From Prorocentrum cordatum (Eukaryota > Sar > Dinophyceae > Prorocentrales > Prorocentraceae): 64,000 nt of DNA. The stretch covers positions 1 through 64,000 of the forward strand of contig CAUYUJ010004757.1 of the NCBI GenBank assembly GCA_963575745.1, in the 5' to 3' direction. This document shows, one piece after another, positions 1-10,638 of the stretch. Positions within the stretch are counted from its first letter, which is position 1; every line of letters begins with the position of its first letter. The translations under genes and the position numbers were made by a program. Under the pieces are notes generated by a model, which saw only the letters and a list, made by a program, of their open reading frames with translations, did no database searches and had not been told where the DNA came from.

Positions 1-3000
1 GCACCCGCGCGAAAAGTCTGGCCGCGGGGCACGAAAGCGCGGACGCCATCGCGGACATCATGGCGGGGCCCCGCGCGAGGGGATCATCGCCGTGCACCCA
101 GCCGACCTCCAGAACACTGAAAGCTGATTCCTGGCCCCCCCCTGCCGCCGCCCCCCCCGTCCCTGCGCTCTCCCCCGTCAACGCGCCCTGGTCGCCTCCA
201 TCTCTGCCAAACTAGAAGCGGCGGATTGGGTGTGCTCGCGCGCGCGCCGTCTATTTTTTGCCAGGCCACCCCGCGCCACTTTGGACAGCTGCGATGCTGG
301 GGCCGCGCGCGCGCGGGGAACCATGGCTCGCGCGCCGAACCCCATGTAGATTTCTCCATCCTGGTAAAACCGGAAAACCTGTCACGCTGACGCGCGCTCT
401 GAAATTTCCGAGGCGATCTTCAATGTGCCCGCGCGCACGCGCGCGCGGCCGCGCCGACGGCGCGGTCGGGCGACTGCGCTGACCTTTTGCGACGGACGCA
501 AGGGCCAGTGTACCCCGCTGGAGCCAAGGAACCGCCGTCGGAGTCCAATGACCACGACGAGGGACACGGAGCTGAATAATCAGTAGGGCGACCACCTGGG
601 ACCGCGCTGCGCTGAGAAACGCGCGGGCAGACGCGCCTCTCGGGATCGCTGACAATCCTGCGCAAGGGAAGATTGCCCCGCACCTGCGGGTGGACCGCAA
701 CATCGCTCGGCGCGTAGCGCGGTCGCTATTGCGCAGGGCAGCGCGCCTCGCCGCGAGGTCCATCTTTTCGCGTGGTGCCATGCCCCCTGCGCCATCGGAA
801 AGCCCGCTGCCGCGCGTCTCGCAGCGCGCCGCATGGAACCAAATTCAACGACTGAGTCGCAAGAGCCTGCTGCGCATAGCCATCGCACCGCGCGGCGGGC
901 AATGGCGGCGACGCCCGCGCCCCGACCTGCGAAACCCCAGGGTGCCTGCAACGGTTGCGCTCTGTCTGACGTGCCAAATAATCATATGCCCGGTGTCTGC
1001 GCCTCGCAATGAACGCCGTCGCCCAAATCAGCCCACCCTGGCGCGGGTCGCGCGGCGGCGGGCGCCGCGGGATTACCCGGCCAGGGCCTGACGGGCACGC
1101 GGAATAATCGCGCTCGCACGCCAGTTCGCGCAAGGTCACTTTTTCTTTCGCTGCTGCGCGCTCCATGCCAATGTCGGCGCTAGCGCGGATTGACGCGTCT
1201 GGGGCGTCTGGGAAGGCCTGATTCCGCGGCTGCGCGGCCGCTCGCCGAGGCGGGCGCAGACGGTCACCCCCCCTTCCCCGCCGCGTGAAGCAGCTCTGCG
1301 AGCCCATTCGCCGCGCGGACATCCTCCGAGGCGGCCCCGCGACGCTTGCCCAGCGCCAGGGCCGCCAGGCAACGCGCGAGTCGCGTCGCGCGCGCGGGGG
1401 CCAGCAAGCCAACGCGCGACCGCAGTGCGCGGCGGCGCCGTCGACGCCGCAATCGCGAGACATGCTAGCGCGCAGACAGAATGCTGCAGCAGAGCGCTCA
1501 TCGCGCCCATCGGCGGCCAGCGTCGCGCCCGCGGCAAGCACCTGGGCCCCCCTCGCGCGCCGCGGCGACGCGGGCGGACCCGGCGAGCAGCGCGCCTTGG
1601 AGAGATGGAGATCCCAACCCTCTGGCGGCAAGCGCGTGGCGGGCGCTCGGCTCCAAGCGCGAGAAGCGCCGCGCGCGCGGCGCCGCGCTGGCGCGCGAGA
1701 GCGATTGTTCGAGCAAGCTGAAGCGGGGGAGCGCGAATCCACGCGCGTGGGGAACGACATGCCACGTCGCGCGAGCAGGCGGGCTGCAAGTTCGCAGGCC
1801 TTGGATTGCTTCCAGGGGGCTCATCGAGCTGGCGAAGCAACGAAACATGTTGGACCCCCCGCCAGAAGAACTCGTCGCTGGCAAACGACGACGGGTTGGG
1901 CGGGCGGGCGGGGCGGGCGCGTCGGGCGCGACGGGCGCGGCGCCGCCGCGTCGCCCACGCGCGCGAGGCGGCGTGGCGGCGGGCCGACAACGGGGCCAGA
2001 CGCCAGGCGGCGACGAAGCGGCGACGGCGACCGCAGGGCGGCGGACCCGACCACGGAGCCCAGTTCCTTTAGGAAAGAAACGAACCGCCCTAATTGCAAG
2101 CACTTCTTGCGGAACGCATACTTCTGCGCGCATGTATATGTGTATATGTGTATATATATATATGTCTGTGTACTAAATGTAGAACTGAATATATGCGCGC
2201 GTGTTGATATCAAAGCACATGCAATGAAAGCGGGAGGGCGAGCTGCGCTTGAACTCTAATCGCGCGCTGACGGCGCAAGGTTCGTCGTCGCCGTCGCCGC
2301 TGCCGCGCGAGGCACAGCGCGGCAAAGTCGCGCACTGCGTCGCGCAAGCGAGCAGCGCTTCATCGGCGGGAGGGCGGCGCGCTCTACGTCGGGCGCGTGG
2401 CGCCGCCCGCTCTGGCGAGCGCCCTGAAGCAAGCAAACTTGGTAGCCTGCAAATCATCCCCCGCGCTGCAGATGCAGCGGCGAGGCACCTCGGGCCTGGC
2501 GCCCGCGGACACGGCGCCTGCACTGCCGAGGATTGCACCACTCGCCTGCGAACGCATGCGCCGTCTGCAATTACGCCGACGAACGCGAAGCGCTCGTCAA
2601 GCAAAGAGCAACGGAGCGCGCGGCAGAGCGCCGCTTGCCACGCAGAAATCCAAGGGCCAGTCCGCGCCGAAGACGCGGCCAACCCTGGGGCCCGAGCGAC
2701 GCTCTGAACTGGGAGCGTGGCCAAAGCCGAACACGGACTCCGCGGAGCCCGACAAACGGCGAACGCGCGGAAGGCGCGCGACGGGGCAGAACAGCTCCAT
2801 TCGCATTCCCGCGGAGGACCCAACGACGAGTGCTCCGCAGAAACGCCAACGACCCCCCCCCCCATGATCGGCTCCAACTGAAGCGCGAGACGCATGGAAC
2901 AGCCGAGGCCGCCGCGCTATCGGCAGGCGGCGGGGAGGGCGCGCGCCGCCGCACTGAAGATCGACGATCGCATTGTTTCCCGCTGGATCGGGGCGCGGAA

Positions 3001-4030
3001 CGACGCGAGCGCGCGGCGCTGAGAGGGGCAACGCCTCGCCGGACAGCCTCGCGCGCCGCCTGCGCCGCGCGCGCGTCCGGCTCGAGTCGGGCTGCGCGAT
3101 CGAAGCAGGGGCCTGCCTCAGTCAGCGCGCCCATGTCGTCGCGGATTCCCGCGTCAGCAGCGTCGCGCACGGCGCGTTCGCGCTGCGGCCGCGCTGCGCC
3201 GGGGGGGTCGCAGCTAGACGGGCCGCGCGTCCTCCGCCAATTCGCGCAAGGAAGCCAGAACCTGCTCCGTCGACTGTTCTGCGGCGCCAGCGACGACAAT
3301 CGCGCGCCGCCTCGCAGGAGTCCTTCCGCGCCGGGCGCGCGCAGGGTCAACTCGACATCTGCGTCGCCAGCGGCGACGCCACTCGTGCCGGAAGCGCTGG
3401 CCCGCTCGCCTGACGACGCGCGCGTCGCCGGCCGCGCGTCGATCCGGCGGCGCGCTTGCCCGGCCGGCTGCGACGGCGCGAAATGATCGAGCGGCGCTGG
3501 CGATGGCAGCGCACGCGGATACAGCGAAAAAGACGCGCTGCATCGCGCCGGCCGCTGCGAGCCCAGCCGCGCGAATCTCCCGCGCGCCGCGCGCCCTCGA
3601 ATCGCTTGAACCAGGGCGGCGGGGCATGTGGCCCTGTCGGAAAGAAGGACATGTGCATCTTCTCTGTGTCTTCACCGAGTAGCATTGCGCATGCTCGGGC
3701 TCGCGGTGGCAAGTGGGGCCGCGCGAGGACGAATCGTCGGCGAGTTAAACGTCCGCCGAGCGCGCGACGCGCGTCGGCAACCTCGGCCGCGCCGAACTCC
3801 CGCGTCGACGCCCGCGTCGGAAGCGCACTCGCCCATCGCGCTTCTTGAGGAAGCTGCGGCGCACCACGCCAGAACTGGAAGTCCCACGCGCGGCGAGCGC
3901 AACCCAACAAAAACAACAAAAAACATGCCAAGCGACGGCGCCGGGGATGCTCGCGCGCGCGTGCTTTCCCGCGCCCCCCCCGCTTCGCGAGCTGAGTCGT
4001 CGCGAGCCCGCGCGGGCGCCGTCGCACCTC

Positions 4031-4623
4031 TGATGGTTCCACGTGTTCTGTCATATAACTGCAACTCTTGTTCTGCCATCGCCGGCGCAGTGGTACCAAC
4101 AGAAGATCTTACAATGGAGTGGACTGTAAGAGGTAGACGTGGGGAGTGACGATGGACTGACGATTGCGCAACGTTTTCCTGCTACGCAAACAGTCCGGCT
4201 TGAGCCAAACGGGTACGGATCCATATCCATCCCGCGGCTCGCGCAAAGCGTCTCTGTATCGACTCGTTTCTCTGGGGTCGAAACTGTGCAAGGGACTTGT
4301 CGGCTATCGAACGGCAGAGCCAGCCCGACCACCGACCGTCGGCTATCGAGCTGGATTCCCAGCCCGACCACCGACCTTGAGTAAAAGAGCGTACGCTACG
4401 ATATATAAATATGGCGTGAAATACTGCCGTTAATTATTAATGTTATCTTCTGATGCGCCCTCGCGGCTGGACTGCCCCAGCCTCTCTGAGCCTCTCGCGT
4501 CGCGCCGGCAGGGAGCTTCGTCTCGCACCAGCGGGGAGCTTGCGGGCAGGCCTTGTCTCGCGCCAGCAAAGCACAGAGGTCCTTCTCAGCCAACTCGTGA
4601 CTCGAAGGCCCCCGAGGGGCACA
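4031..4623 (-). repeat. 3' LTR (minus-strand sense)
   Basis: Direct repeat of 5796-6388 at a constant offset of 1765 bp. It contains a TA-rich patch near 4400-4440, two ~40-bp tandem copies of a CGACCACCGACC-containing unit at about 4299-4378, and a spliced-leader-like sequence at 4199-4219. On the minus strand it runs TGTGCCCC...CCATCA. Confidence 0.85.
4199..4219 (-). other. Dinoflagellate spliced-leader-like relic in the 3' LTR
   Basis: Read on the minus strand this is TCCGTACCC GTTTGGCTCAAG. The 22-nt dinoflagellate spliced leader differs by two substitutions and one missing T (19 of 22 positions agree), and the terminal 11 nt TTTGGCTCAAG are identical. It has the same orientation as the element's ORF. 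Confidence 0.65.
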
Positions 4624-4962
4624 ACCCGGGCCAGGTTTTTGTTGGGCCCACGAAAAAGAAGCGCAGTTACCGTCGCTTAGATTACATTAGAAATCCGGCA
4701 CGGAAGCGTACTATACATATAATACAATCGGTGCAACGGCATGCACGTGATCACTCACCCTTTCCCTCGATGCCATTGCTGTGCTGCATGTTCTTCATGA
4801 GAAGGTGGGCCCGGAGGGACTCACGCGCTCCCCCCATGCAGCTCTGCATCCAGGGTGGCCCAGCGACGCTCAGAAGCGCCTGGTCGGCACCTCTTCTTGC
4901 CACGCCGGCCCGTCGAAGCCTGTGGCCGAGCAGAGTGGTCGACATCGCGTTGGTGAGGTCCT
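4624..4962. other. LTR-element interior downstream of the ORF
   Basis: 339 bp between the stop of the PHD-finger ORF and the 3' LTR (in minus-strand sense). No ORF homologous to pol or integrase is visible. A clear purine-rich tract next to the LTR is not evident. Confidence 0.5.
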
Positions 4963-5790
4963 TCAGCCAGACCTCCGTCTTGTATTTCCCGTTCCCGGCC
5001 TTCGCGTCGGGTGCGGCTGCGGCGGGGGCGGCGCCGCCGGGTCCACGGAGGCGCGCTTGCTCTTGGAAAAGAAAGACATACCCGGGAACCCGACACAATC
5101 GCCCGACCTGATGTGCGCCACGTGGCCTGGGTTGGCCGTGTGGCAGGCCAGACAATGACCGGTGGTTCTGCGCAAGTCTCCACTGGATCGAGTGCGTCTC
5201 ATGATCCTCTCTGGTTCAGCAGACTCTGGTGGTTCGTGGCGCTGCTGCTGCGGTTGCTCTGGTGCTCCAGCGGGCTGCCTATCGAAAGGTCCCCCTCCCG
5301 ACGAGCCGGCCCCAGGTGCTCCAGCGGGCTGCCTATCGAAAGGTTCCCCTCCCGACGGGCCGGCCCCCGCAGCATTAGTCAATGCCCTCGGAGATGTAGA
5401 TCCTTGGCGTGCGCCTTGAACGACTCCTTGGGCAAGTGCGAGGGCAGCTCCGGCGGCTGAGGCGGCCGCTCCACCGATGGCGACGCCAACTGAGGCTGAC
5501 ACCCCCGCGGCCTGCAACGCAGCATGCTTCCAGTTGGCCACTTGCCCGGCCAAGGACCGTCGCCACTGTTCTCGGCGCAGTCCGTCGTCGTATGCCGCGT
5601 ACTGCTGGATCACATGAGAAGTGCATGTTCCGCAAAATGGATATCCTTGAAAGTATTCCAGATTCAGACAAGTTGGATGACCAACGATACCGCATTGAGT
5701 ACAGAGAGCAGGCTCGTCGACTGCAACGGCGCAGCGGCCGCAACGCAGACGTACTCCTTGTAGTAGACCTTCGTTGGGCCTTGGGCTCAT
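4963..5790 (-). CDS. PHD-like zinc-finger protein of LTR element
   Basis: A 275-residue ORF, the only gene inside the LTR pair. Near the N-terminus it has CGRC, then CTQC, then GHPTC, then CGTC: spacing C-x2-C-x9-C-x2-C-x4-H-x2-C-x12-C-x2-C, a C4HC3 arrangement as in PHD fingers. A small-residue, glycine/alanine-rich hydrophobic segment (SASVGVAIGGAAASAAG) follows and could be membrane-associated. Then come two proline/glycine-rich repeats (FDRQPAGAP) and a second Cys/His cluster (HCLACHTANPGH...GDC). The chosen ATG overlaps the primer-binding site; the frame stays open 21 codons further upstream into the LTR (to 5853), so a longer form is possible. It may be the N-terminal module of a gag-like protein or a captured host gene; its function is unknown. 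Confidence 0.6.
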   Translation of the reverse strand: MSPRPNEGLLQGVRLRCGRCAVAVDEPALCTQCGIVGHPTCLNLEYFQGYPFCGTCTSHVIQQYAAYDDGLRREQWRRSLAGQVANWKHAALQAAGVSASVGVAIGGAAASAAGAALALAQGVVQGARQGSTSPRALTNAAGAGPSGGEPFDRQPAGAPGAGSSGGGPFDRQPAGAPEQPQQQRHEPPESAEPERIMRRTRSSGDLRRTTGHCLACHTANPGHVAHIRSGDCVGFPGMSFFSKSKRASVDPAAPPPPQPHPTRRPGTGNTRRRSG

Positions 5791-5800
5791 AACCCTGATG
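5783..5800 (-). promoter_or_regulatory. Primer-binding site for initiator tRNA-Met (anticodon-arm type)
   Basis: The plus strand reads GGGCTCATAACCCTGATG, identical to the anticodon stem-loop and adjoining bases of eukaryotic initiator tRNA-Met. The element RNA (minus strand) is therefore complementary to that tRNA segment, exactly abutting the CA end of the 5' LTR at 5796. Copia-type elements use a half-tRNA-iMet cut in the anticodon loop in this way. The ORF start codon (5788-5790) lies within the site. Confidence 0.8.
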
Positions 5801-6388
5801 GTTCCACGTGTTCTGTCATATAACTGCAACTCTTGTTCTGCCATCGCCGGCACAGTGGTACCAACAGAAGATCTTACAATGGAGTGGACTGTAAGAGGTA
5901 GACGTGGGGAGTGACGATGGACTGACGATTGCGCAACGTTTTCCTGCTACGCAAACAGTCCGGCTTGAGCCAAACGGGTACGGATCCATATCCATCCCGC
6001 GGCTCGCGCAAAGCGTCTCTGCATCGACTCGTTTCTCTGGGGTCGAAACTGCGCAAGGGACTTGTCGGCTATCGAACGGCAGAGCCAGCCCGACCACCGA
6101 CCGTCGGCTATCGAGCTGGATCCCCAGCCCGACCACCGACCTTGAGTAAAAGAGCGTACACTACTATATATAAATATGGCGTGAAATACTGCCGTTAATT
6201 ATTAATGTTATCTTCTGATGCGCCCTCGCGGCTGGACTGCCCCAGCCTCTCTGAGCCTCTCGCGTCGCGCCGGCAGGGAGCTTCGTCTCGCACCAGCGGG
6301 GAGCTTGCGGGCAGGCCTTGTCTCGCGCCAGCAAAGCACAGAGGTCCTTCTCAGCCAACTCGTGACTCGAAGGCCCCCGAGGGGCACA
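5796..6388 (-). repeat. 5' LTR (minus-strand sense)
   Basis: Partner of 4031-4623. Transcription in minus-strand sense would start here. The TA-rich segment (about 6165-6205), the tandem ~40-bp units and the spliced-leader-like sequence occur in that order before the primer-binding site. Confidence 0.85.
5964..5984 (-). other. Dinoflagellate spliced-leader-like relic in the 5' LTR
   Basis: Identical to the copy at 4199-4219. In the 5' LTR it lies 168 nt upstream of the LTR/primer-site boundary, in transcription sense, where a captured trans-spliced 5' end would be expected if the leader had been copied into the R/U5 region. Confidence 0.65.
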
Positions 6389-7310
6389 ACCCGTCCGCTC
6401 GTTTTTTCCCGCCAGGAGACGCCCTCGCCCTCGGCCCTCAATGCCCCGCCCACCAGGCCCTCGAGCACGGCAGGCCGCGCGCCGGGCCCGGCCCGCGAGG
6501 AGGCCGCGCACCGGCCCGCCCAGGCCCGGCCGCCGCGCAGCGATGGCCCGAGGCACCAGGGCGGCGGCTCTAGGTCCGTCCAGGCGGGGCGGGTGCGCTG
6601 GCCAGGACGGGCGAGGGCGACGAGGGGGGGGGGGGGGCGCTGCGTCCGCGGCCCGCTGGCGCGCAGGCAACGCGGGAGAAGCGAAAGCGAAGCGATTCGC
6701 TCTGCGAGCTGCGCCGCGCCGTCCTGGCGAACTTCCGCGGGCAAGCTCTCGCCCCAGGGGCGCGCCGCGCGCGTGTGTGGCCCCAAACTGCCGCGCCATG
6801 AATCAAACGCCCCCCCTCGCCCCCCCGCCCGCGTCGCCTCGCCGTCGGCGCGGCCGCCGCAGCAAGCGCGCCGTTGCGGCCGCTGAGCCGCGTGCGACCG
6901 CGCAGCGCAGCGTCGCGCGGCAGCGTCAGCGGCCTCTGGCGACCGCCCCCCGAACCGTGCCCACCTCTGCCTTGGTGCGCGCCGCGCAGCCAGCGCCGCC
7001 AGCGGACCCGCGACTTCAGCGGGGATCCCTCGGCCTTGTCGAGCGCGGCTTCCATGCGCAGAATCTGAGCGCTCTCCTCCAGCGCGGCGCAAGGCGATGT
7101 CGCCCTGGCGAGCCGGTCGCAGCAGCGGCGCCCGCCCCCCGCACAACTCAACGGTTCGCGCTGGGATCCAGCTGCTCGGAAGCATCGCGCCGCCTTTCCA
7201 TTGACTGGGGCAGCGGGCGCAGCGCCGGCGCCGGCGCGGGCGCGCGACTTTCGCCTGGACGAGGGAAGCCATCGTCGGGAACGGCACCGCGGGGGGAATT
7301 GCTCGAACGC

Positions 7311-10300
7311 CACCCTTGTTGCGCAAACGTGGCGCCCCGGGCGAGCGGCCCAGGCGCGCTACCTGCGGTCCGTTACCTTGCCGAGCAAATTCAACCCACC
7401 CCGCGGCGCTGTCGCTGAACGCGGCTCGATGGAGGCCGCCCGCTGGCACGGCGCTGCCATCTGCGCCGGGCCCAGCGCGCAGCGCATCCAAGACGGTTTG
7501 CGCCACGCCGGCCATCTCAGAGGCCGCCTTCGCCAAATCGGGTGTCTGGCGCGTCTTGCGCGCGCGGCGACGGGGATGCGATGGCGGCGGGCGACCTGCT
7601 CCATGCGCCGCGCGCCCTCCAAGTTCCGGCGCTGCTCGATGTCTGAAATCGCTCGAAGTATCGCTGCGTCCGCCGGCCGACGCGGGGCCACGTTCAATTT
7701 CACTGCAGGGGCAGCGCCCGCCGCGCGGCCGACCCGATGCGATAGGAAAGATATATCTTCTCGGCTGCAGGAGAAACGCTGCAACCGATCTGGCGGCGCA
7801 AGCCATCGCCAAGGGCCGGCGCCCCTGCGCAACTTCCCACGGCCTTCGGCGGCCACAACAATATCCGAAATCTGAAGACAACTACCGTCAGGGTACTCTG
7901 TCGGTCGGCACATCCACCCCGCGGCGGAAAGGCATGGCGATGTCGTCAGATTCCGGGCGCGCTGCACTTGCGTCGCGGTCGGCTGCGATCGGCGCCCCGT
8001 GCTTCGGGCGTTATGTGGGCATGTCCAATCCCTGCTGCGGTCGCGGCCACGCGCCGCCTGCGCGCGCCTGAATAGTTAACCGCCTGCGTTTCCCTATGCA
8101 GATGTCGCGGGCGAGGCCAGCTGCGCTTGGCGATCGACCCACGCCCTCCCGGCCCCCGCTCAGACAAACAGACGGGACCGCCATTCCATGGGCCAACGAA
8201 AAGAAACCCGGTCGCCATCGAGCACAGCATCATCGTGTTTGCTCGGTGCCTGGGGTCGAAGCGCCAGTTGATGCATGCCGTCCGTTCCCCATTGATTCCT
8301 ACGCCTTGCGCATGGGTTAGCAGCGACGATTAGCGAAGAATCAGGTCGGACAGCGCGCGGCCGACCAGCCGCGCGAGAAGGCCCGTGCGTTGGCAAGCCC
8401 GCCGCGAGGCCGTGCCCAGAGCGGGCGAATTTACTAAACATGTTTTTCGCTTTTCGGGTATATCACTATGTGCATTATGCATTGTGCCAACGACAAATCG
8501 TTAATCAACCTGCCTAAGTCCGCGCGTCATTCATCGTGTCCCTCGCAAGCGCCGCTCGCGCGTTCAGCCCCGCCCCGCCCCGCGCCTCCGCCAGCTGAGC
8601 GAGGCAGTGCTCGTCGCGGCGAGCCACAGGGATAATGTCCTCACGCGCACGGCCTGCGAAGCAACGCGTCCTAATAGCGATTCGCGAGCGACTGGCCCCG
8701 AGGACGAAGGCAAGCCACGCGACGTCGCACATCGCCGCCCACGACGCCTTCTGCGACGCAGTCTGGTTCGAAAAATCAGCGGCGCGTCTGCGCACGAAAC
8801 TGCGGGCCCACTGCGGCCGGCGCGCCACGCGCCGCCGCGAACGCCTGCACATGCCGTTGTATTCAGCGGGCGCCGCGCACGCGCCGCTGCCTTGACTCCT
8901 CCACGCCTGCGAAATACACGACCCCGCGCGGCCGCGCGCCGATGAGCTACCGCGCCGCCCAGCCACTGGACATGATCCGAAATCCAGCTTACACGGGGCT
9001 GCGCACGGCCACGATGCTTTGCACTTCCGCGAAAATGCCTGCTCAAAACTGCCACGGGGCAACGCAAACAGCCGCGCCTCCCATCCAGCAGCGCGCGCCT
9101 CGATCTCTGCAGGCGACATGTCGCGCGCGTCAACGTCGCCGCACCATCCTGCGCAGGCCGCGCGCGAGCGCGCTAGGGGGCGCACCTGCTCAATATGCAG
9201 TCGCGCCATCGTAATCCGACGGCGGAGAGCACGCCCCCGACTGCAAGTCGCCGAGCGGAGCAGGCCACCGTGCTCAACGGACGCTGCCGTGCGCCGCGGT
9301 TCGATCCCATTCGCGCGGGCACCTGGACTGCAAGGGTGACTGGCGGCAGCGTTCAGCATGTCACGCCAGCCACCGGCAGCGTCGCCCGCGACGCGCGAAA
9401 ACAGGCGCCGAAAACCCAAGGGAGCGGTGCACTTGGTAACGTCGCGGGGGCACCCTCCAGCGAAGACTCGCTGCAAATTTCGGACGTGGGCCATTGTGTA
9501 CGCCGCCTGCGTCGCGCGGCCGGCCACGAGACCAGCGCGCGCCCCTCCGCCCGTCCTCGTTCAATTCTTCCCGCAATATCGACGCCGCGAGGTCATGCTC
9601 GAGACGAGCAGCGGCGGCCCGCCCGAGGCGTTGCACCGTGGCGCGGTCGTCGGCGACCAGCGCGGGCGACGCGCGCTGCTGGGCTGCCACGCCGCCAATA
9701 ATCGCACCTGCCCCATCGGGGAAAACAGGCTGCGCGGTGGCTGCGCCCGCCAGCAGGGCGCAAGCCATTGCGCGCGCTGCAGTGAGCAGACCAAGCTGGC
9801 AACCCGCGCGCAGCTCGATGCGCTCGTCTCGACGATCACTCCAATGCCGCGCTGAGAGCCCCGGCGACTTGCCGCTCGCGGAGCGAGGCCACCGCGCGAA
9901 AATCGCGCACCGAGGCCCTCGCCGAGGCGGCGCGGCCGCGCCGCTCCGCGCGTGCCACCAGCACGCGCCACATCGCGCAGCGAGGCTCCACTCCCTTGGC
10001 GGCGCGAGATCCCAATGCGAAAACTGCTTTCCGAAGCCCCCGCTAGGCGCGACGCAGACGCGCTGCCCCCGCGCGCGCCGATCTGCGCGGAGCCTCTACC
10101 GCCCCCACCAACAAATGCCCCCCCCCCCGGCCCCCTGGCGCGCCGCCCGGAGGGGTGCTCCGCGGGATGGTTGCAACGGAATCCCGTTCAATGCTGCGGA
10201 GCCGCCGTGATTTCTGCGGAGCCCACGGGAAACCTGCGTAACCGCCAGGAGACCAACAGCAGTGGGCGAATCTGAAGGAACTCTAAGCATGTCATGGAAC

Positions 10301-10638
10301 TCTGGAGGGTCGAGCGGAATCGCATGGAAACCTGCAGAATCTCAAGGGGACCGGCGCAGCAAACAATGAGAAATGAAACTGACGGGGTGCTGCCCAGAGG
10401 GGCGCGGGCGCGCAAATGCACCTGGAAACAAACTGCTTGCTGGTCCTTGAGCGGGAAGGCATTCTGAGACGTGTTGAGGGGGGCGAAGCGCGGGCCGTTC
10501 TTTCACTTCTCCCGCGAGAGGTCTAGCAGGCCCCGTCCTCGGCGATCCCCCTGCGGCAGTTCCGACATGGGGCGGGGTGCCAAACCCCGCGAGGGCGCGC
10601 CAATGGCGCTTCATCCAAGAAGCTACCGTGAAACGTGA
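7311..10638. other. No recognisable gene
   Basis: Scattered minus-strand frames (for example 7359-7967, 8514-9527 and 9361-9768) have protein-like patches but no identifiable domain. I could not join them into one product with intron-like gaps. An AT-richer patch is at 8430-8520. This may be another decayed retroelement. Confidence 0.4.

Larger units (their letters stand above)
4031..6388 (-). mobile_element. Non-autonomous LTR retrotransposon with half-tRNA-iMet primer site
   Basis: Two direct repeats of 593 bp (4031-4623 and 5796-6388), differing at only a handful of bases, flank 1172 bp. Read on the minus strand each repeat begins TG and ends CA, the usual LTR termini. Immediately inside the minus-strand 5' LTR is a perfect complement to the initiator-methionine tRNA anticodon arm, the primer type of Copia elements. 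The interior holds a single PHD-finger ORF and no protease, integrase or reverse transcriptase, so the element would need enzymes in trans. No clean 5-bp target duplication is visible: the flanks read cacctc before 4031 and acccg after 6388. Comparison with the unoccupied homologous locus near 62697-62990 shows about 290 bp missing, suggesting deletion at insertion or later rearrangement. Confidence 0.85.
1..7310. repeat. Long repeated unit U, copy U1
   Basis: This stretch recurs twice more in the window: its first ~1.2 kb at 45080-46256 (U2) and from about 940 onward at 59560-63905 (U3), same orientation, with mostly single-base and short indel differences. Both strands contain many open frames because GC content is extreme, but none has a recognisable domain and the frames are not consistently preserved between copies, so I call no gene outside the LTR element at 4031-6388. 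A TA-rich microsatellite lies at about 2131-2170 and is longer in U3 (60783-60870). The unit is probably a decayed transposable element or segmental repeat. U1 is cut by the LTR element and, relative to U3, also lacks about 290 bp at that point. Confidence 0.75.

Noticed and set aside
3214-3675. Zinc-knuckle gag in unit U (minus-strand RCTCPSFRQGHMPRRPG)
   Set aside because: Resembles a CCHC knuckle but lacks the second and last cysteine in every copy; too weak to call.
5783-5800. A tRNA-Met gene
   Set aside because: Only the anticodon arm is present; acceptor, D and T arms are missing, and its position at the LTR edge identifies it as a primer-binding site.
8514-9527. 337-codon minus-strand frame as a gene
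   Set aside because: Some protein-like patches but no recognisable domain, no second copy to test conservation, and an overlapping plausible frame on the other strand.
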